Of a stretch of DNA of 8,732 nt, positions 7,201 through 8,732 are shown piece by piece (the first letter of the stretch is position 1; each line of letters begins with the position of its first letter). Where the stretch lies: contig PIVH01000066.1 of NCBI GenBank assembly GCA_003354225.1, positions 1 to 8,732 of the forward strand. The letters are read 5' to 3'. A model generated the notes under the pieces. It was not told the origin of the DNA. It saw only the letters and a program-made list of their open reading frames with translations, and made no database searches. Origin of the DNA: Globobulimina sp. Its lineage: Eukaryota > Foraminifera > Rotaliida. The position numbers and the translations under genes were made by a program.

Positions 7201-8579
7201 ATAAATCATTCGTAGCACTTTCAAAACAAATCCAAATAATTAAATCCCATAAATACAGAAGAAACCATAATAAAAATCCAAGAATAAATCAATCAAAACA
7301 TTCAAACAAATTTGCCAATCTTAAACGAAATTCATTGCTAATTGCGTATAATCACTGTAAATTGGACAAAACCATTAAAGCCCTTAACCTGGACATTGGA
7401 CAGATGAACAAAACCCAGATTACCTCCTCGCCGACATACAATATCCAGCTGATACCTACAAACTATTCAGTAAGAGAATCCACAGAGGATCCCTCCACAC
7501 CAACCGACCCCTCAATCACCATTGCCTTCACAGATGGATCCTGCGAACCTAACCCAGGGAAAGGTGGCGCAGCGATCTATATACCACCACAACCATCACA
7601 CCCCACACCATTTAAAGAAGCATACTATTTCAAAATGCCAGTCACTATTACTACTGCAGAAATAGAGGCAGTCCATATGATACTTAATTATATAATAAAT
7701 AATCCGTATAACCATAACATAAAATACCGGATTTATATTGATAATCTCCCGGTATTGCAATTTATTAACGGCTCAATCTTCCCCAAATACCAAGATACAA
7801 AGATATCAATCGAAAATATATATATTAAATTAACCCAGATACAGCAAATTAAACCGAACATACACATAACATTTATTAAAATAAAATCCCACAGCAACAA
7901 CATCCACAACGACGCTGTTGACTCGCTCGCCAAATTTGCAGCTCAACATACAAAATATGACCCAGCGCTTTATAATGAGATCACATATAATACCACGGCC
8001 ACGCAGCTTCATAACCAGATCAATTATAATTGGCAGGAATCATGGCGTAATAGGGACACCCAACCAAATCAAGATAGCTATGGAATGTACGTAAATAACC
8101 CATCATTAAACAATAAAATGAATAAAATAATTAAATATATGAACCGAGATGAAGCTGCATTAATTAATCGATTAATATCTGGACACATCGAGCTAAATTC
8201 GTTTCTATTTAAACACCATTTCAAAGATTCGGATAAATCAATAATTGACTCGCCTCATTGCGCCAATTGTAATTCCCAAGATAATGAATCCATTAACCAT
8301 TACCTATTAAAATGCCCTAAATATATTCATCAAAGACATCGAATGACTGCCTCGCTTTGCAAAATATGGAATGGATTTCGTAACAACGATGAGATACATA
8401 TAGAAAACCTATTCTATCCCTACGCCATCCGACATCCTCCAGACCTTACAGAGTCACTAGATATAACTACTCAAGTAGCAATCTGGAAAACTGTTCTCCA
8501 ATACATAAAAGAAACAAAAAGATTTAATTACCTATATCAAGTAAACCTAATGAATTTATCTCCGATCATTTCGGATTAA
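4233..8579 (+). CDS. ORF2: endonuclease / reverse transcriptase / RNase H polyprotein
   Basis: This is a 1448-residue protein that catalyses target-primed reverse transcription. The AP-like endonuclease (about 1-252) shows N10 in LQYN, E45 in LLQE, Y138, D164/N166 in AGDFN, D217 in SSIDLTI and D243/H244 in SDHIPI. Next come PWWN (324-327) and a strongly basic stretch (330-353), then an Asn-rich linker. The reverse transcriptase (about 530-890) has KAYGPDRI, NYRPIAI, motif A TDFSKAYD with catalytic D680, motif B GVPQGSALSP (736-745), motif C FADD (768-771) and YLGLWFD, followed by a thumb-like region to about 985. RNase HI (about 1095-1237) has D1101 (TDGS), E1143, D1170, H1220 and D1230. A terminal zinc motif is C1343-x2-C1346-x9-H1356-x4-C1361. 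The start is fixed because a TGA abuts the ATG in the same frame and the first endonuclease motif begins within ten residues. The length and domain order fit I-type ORF2. There are no internal stops and no catalytic losses. Confidence 0.97.
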   Translation: MVTYNILQYNIGGLISPSRMSQEDKCKRINQILLSKQIDFLLLQEWSATLRYQITPTQNYYIDTNNTRHTLKFPIQYFPNYKVHHVGTETAVLYRNTLNVTPLDSPLHYNQTARTKNCHITSVILHSGEQDIGVHSLYNCPRNPNIDQLFNYPLPVDSNIIAGDFNIPNVVWGSSRSTTESMNFIDGINFLEMQILNINNPSYTHIHKSYGTKSSIDLTILSNNLKHSKWNILHSLYNKNCSDHIPIITSFEVEQSFGFEETKKTWNLSNPHKWAKYSDLLETNLNDTIFDPDPNLYTEQLTYLILYTAEQTIGYKTYYRGHKPWWNNKIKKLKRKCKRIRRRLQRMKRNAKRLHADFHNFPRYKFERKKLNKFQSKKLTAIKTAKNNHNKKINRYIQSCKDYGRRFWRTISNNKSNQTDTNNIPPLNYKNQTNITNPKQQAKALHEAMTRPPKPPSSPQHIEWHNYINTFVPNYLRKNRNNHIDIDKSNDQHSTMNDKIIQNASTKSKTPSQVNNHINLQSDQYQILNNPILRYEIKKVITKLDTHKAYGPDRIHNQMIKNGGEKLIDYLIPLFNSCMTKGVFPGYWNFAHILPIPKPKKDHSNPKNYRPIAISSCLGRVFEKVLANRLQHFCIKNKIFNNYQCGFQINRCCDDVLSSFISDIQTSLDMVSETDVVFTDFSKAYDSVWHNGLLYKLIKNNINGAILNVLASFIQTRYTKVIAKKAESNWVAQPIGVPQGSALSPILYILFTNDYIVKHPNFVRLACFADDTAFWTSPGSKDPIRYRFLQKELNSFNEWCNKWQLMLNPSKCSSMTLSHSNPLKFHPKSVSIINPQTNKTETISKYTINSLPIKYEPVIRYLGLWFDERLNFKAHIERIKAKSLNCYWRLFFTMKSGINLSPLSISILYKSLARSRLEYGISHYHPYDTSNSLKIIQNKFLRLAVPCRLDSPMDVLQYILKIEPIEYRAKYLTIRQLARAYYNNAYHPLHKSFVALSKQIQIIKSHKYRRNHNKNPRINQSKHSNKFANLKRNSLLIAYNHCKLDKTIKALNLDIGQMNKTQITSSPTYNIQLIPTNYSVRESTEDPSTPTDPSITIAFTDGSCEPNPGKGGAAIYIPPQPSHPTPFKEAYYFKMPVTITTAEIEAVHMILNYIINNPYNHNIKYRIYIDNLPVLQFINGSIFPKYQDTKISIENIYIKLTQIQQIKPNIHITFIKIKSHSNNIHNDAVDSLAKFAAQHTKYDPALYNEITYNTTATQLHNQINYNWQESWRNRDTQPNQDSYGMYVNNPSLNNKMNKIIKYMNRDEAALINRLISGHIELNSFLFKHHFKDSDKSIIDSPHCANCNSQDNESINHYLLKCPKYIHQRHRMTASLCKIWNGFRNNDEIHIENLFYPYAIRHPPDLTESLDITTQVAIWKTVLQYIKETKRFNYLYQVNLMNLSPIISD
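8561..8575 (+). other. Small hairpin at the ORF2 stop
   Basis: TCCGA (8561-8565) and TCGGA (8571-8575) form a five-pair stem around a five-base loop, two bases before the TAA codon that begins at 8577. It may be chance or part of a structured 3' end. Confidence 0.3.
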
Positions 8580-8732
8580 GGGAACTATATACTTTTGTAT
8601 TAGTTTCAAATATTTTTTATTTACCTTTGTTCATTGGTTTCGCCCCCAAATAAAAGGGCCTGTATCCTTGTTTGTTTATACTATTTATTAGTGTTTCTTG
8701 CTTGTGTATTAGGTGAAATCTTTAATTGATTT
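8580..8732 (+). other. 3' UTR and possible downstream flank
   Basis: These 153 T-rich bases follow the ORF2 stop. They hold a GC hairpin with AATAAA and a GU-rich run, described separately. After about 8680 nothing can be assigned. No A-rich or simple-repeat tail marks the 3' end of the insertion. Confidence 0.6.
8642..8677 (+). terminator. Poly(A) signal in a hairpin loop, with GU-rich downstream element
   Basis: AATAAA lies at 8649-8654. It sits in the loop of a four-base-pair stem, GCCC (8642-8645) with GGGC (8656-8659). A GU-rich run, TTGTTTGTTT (8668-8677), begins 14 bases after the signal, the usual arrangement for eukaryotic cleavage and polyadenylation. Cleavage would be expected roughly between the two. 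In non-LTR elements the 3' end of the RNA can also be what the ORF2 protein recognises, so the hairpin may serve that role; this is inference. Confidence 0.55.

Larger units (their letters stand above)
370..8679 (+). mobile_element. I-superfamily-like non-LTR retrotransposon (LINE), near full length
   Basis: A single element covers almost the whole window: two overlapping ORF1 frames with zinc knuckles, then an ORF2 with endonuclease, reverse transcriptase, RNase H and a terminal CCHC motif, all on one strand, followed by a poly(A) signal. No integrase, protease or LTR is visible, which excludes LTR retrotransposons. RNase H downstream of the RT together with an AP-like endonuclease points to the I superfamily (I, Ingi, Loa, Tad and relatives) rather than L1 or Jockey, most of which lack RNase H. 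The clade cannot be fixed without a tree. The coordinates given are a supported core: the start is the first open codon of ORF1a and the end lies just past the GU-rich stretch after AATAAA. The real 5' end may lie further left. No A-rich tail, simple-repeat tail or convincing target-site duplication was found. Confidence 0.93.

Noticed and set aside
141-8699. Near match between 141-156 and 8684-8699, considered as a terminal repeat, tandem copy or target-site duplication
   Set aside because: The two 16-base T-rich strings differ by two single-base indels and the similarity does not extend; this is expected by chance in A/T-rich DNA.
279-8725. Shared ATCTTTAA near 281 and near the 3' end as a target-site duplication
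   Set aside because: The match is only eight A/T-rich bases, and the left copy lies inside the presumed leader stem rather than at a boundary.
1-8732. CRISPR arrays, tRNA or rRNA genes, LTRs, retroviral protease or integrase
   Set aside because: No regular repeats, cloverleaf-like sequences, rRNA-like stretches or long terminal repeats were seen on either strand, and no protease or integrase motif occurs in the three ORFs.

Overview
The window holds one long eukaryotic non-LTR (LINE-type) retrotransposon, all on the + strand. The key evidence is a 1448-residue ORF2 (4233-8579). It carries, in order, an AP-like endonuclease, a LINE-type reverse transcriptase, an RNase HI domain and a C-terminal CCHC zinc motif. 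This order is characteristic of the I superfamily. The catalytic residues I could check are present in every domain, and the ORF has no internal stop or frameshift, so this copy is probably young or recently active. The host cannot be named from the sequence. The DNA is A/T-rich, the proteins are rich in Asn, Ile and Lys, all three ORFs end in TAA and read with the standard code, and a eukaryotic poly(A) signal follows ORF2. An A/T-rich protist or invertebrate would fit, but that is a guess.

Layout: 1-120 is about 45% G+C, and the next 120 bases drop to about 18% (counted by hand). This step may mark upstream host DNA or a distinct 5' part of the element. Bases 121-687 are probably leader, with nested inverted repeats at 279-361. 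ORF1a (688-1797; open from 370) encodes an unrecognised protein with acidic and basic stretches. ORF1b (1772-3778), in the +1 frame relative to ORF1a, carries three Cys/His zinc-knuckle-like motifs and a long low-complexity, basic C-terminal tail. A 454-base gap follows. ORF2 then starts at an ATG directly abutting an in-frame TGA. The 3' UTR has a small GC hairpin with AATAAA in its loop and a GU-rich stretch downstream.

How the parts work together (known for the superfamily, inferred here): the ORF1 product or products bind element RNA through the zinc knuckles and form the ribonucleoprotein. The ORF2 endonuclease nicks the target DNA, the reverse transcriptase primes on the nick, and RNase H degrades template RNA. 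The most unusual point is ORF1. It appears as two overlapping frames totalling about 1030 residues, much larger than the few-hundred-residue ORF1 usual for I-type elements. Either two proteins are made, a +1 frameshift joins them, or this copy carries an indel. Neither a poly(A) tail nor a target-site duplication was found, so the element's true ends are unresolved.
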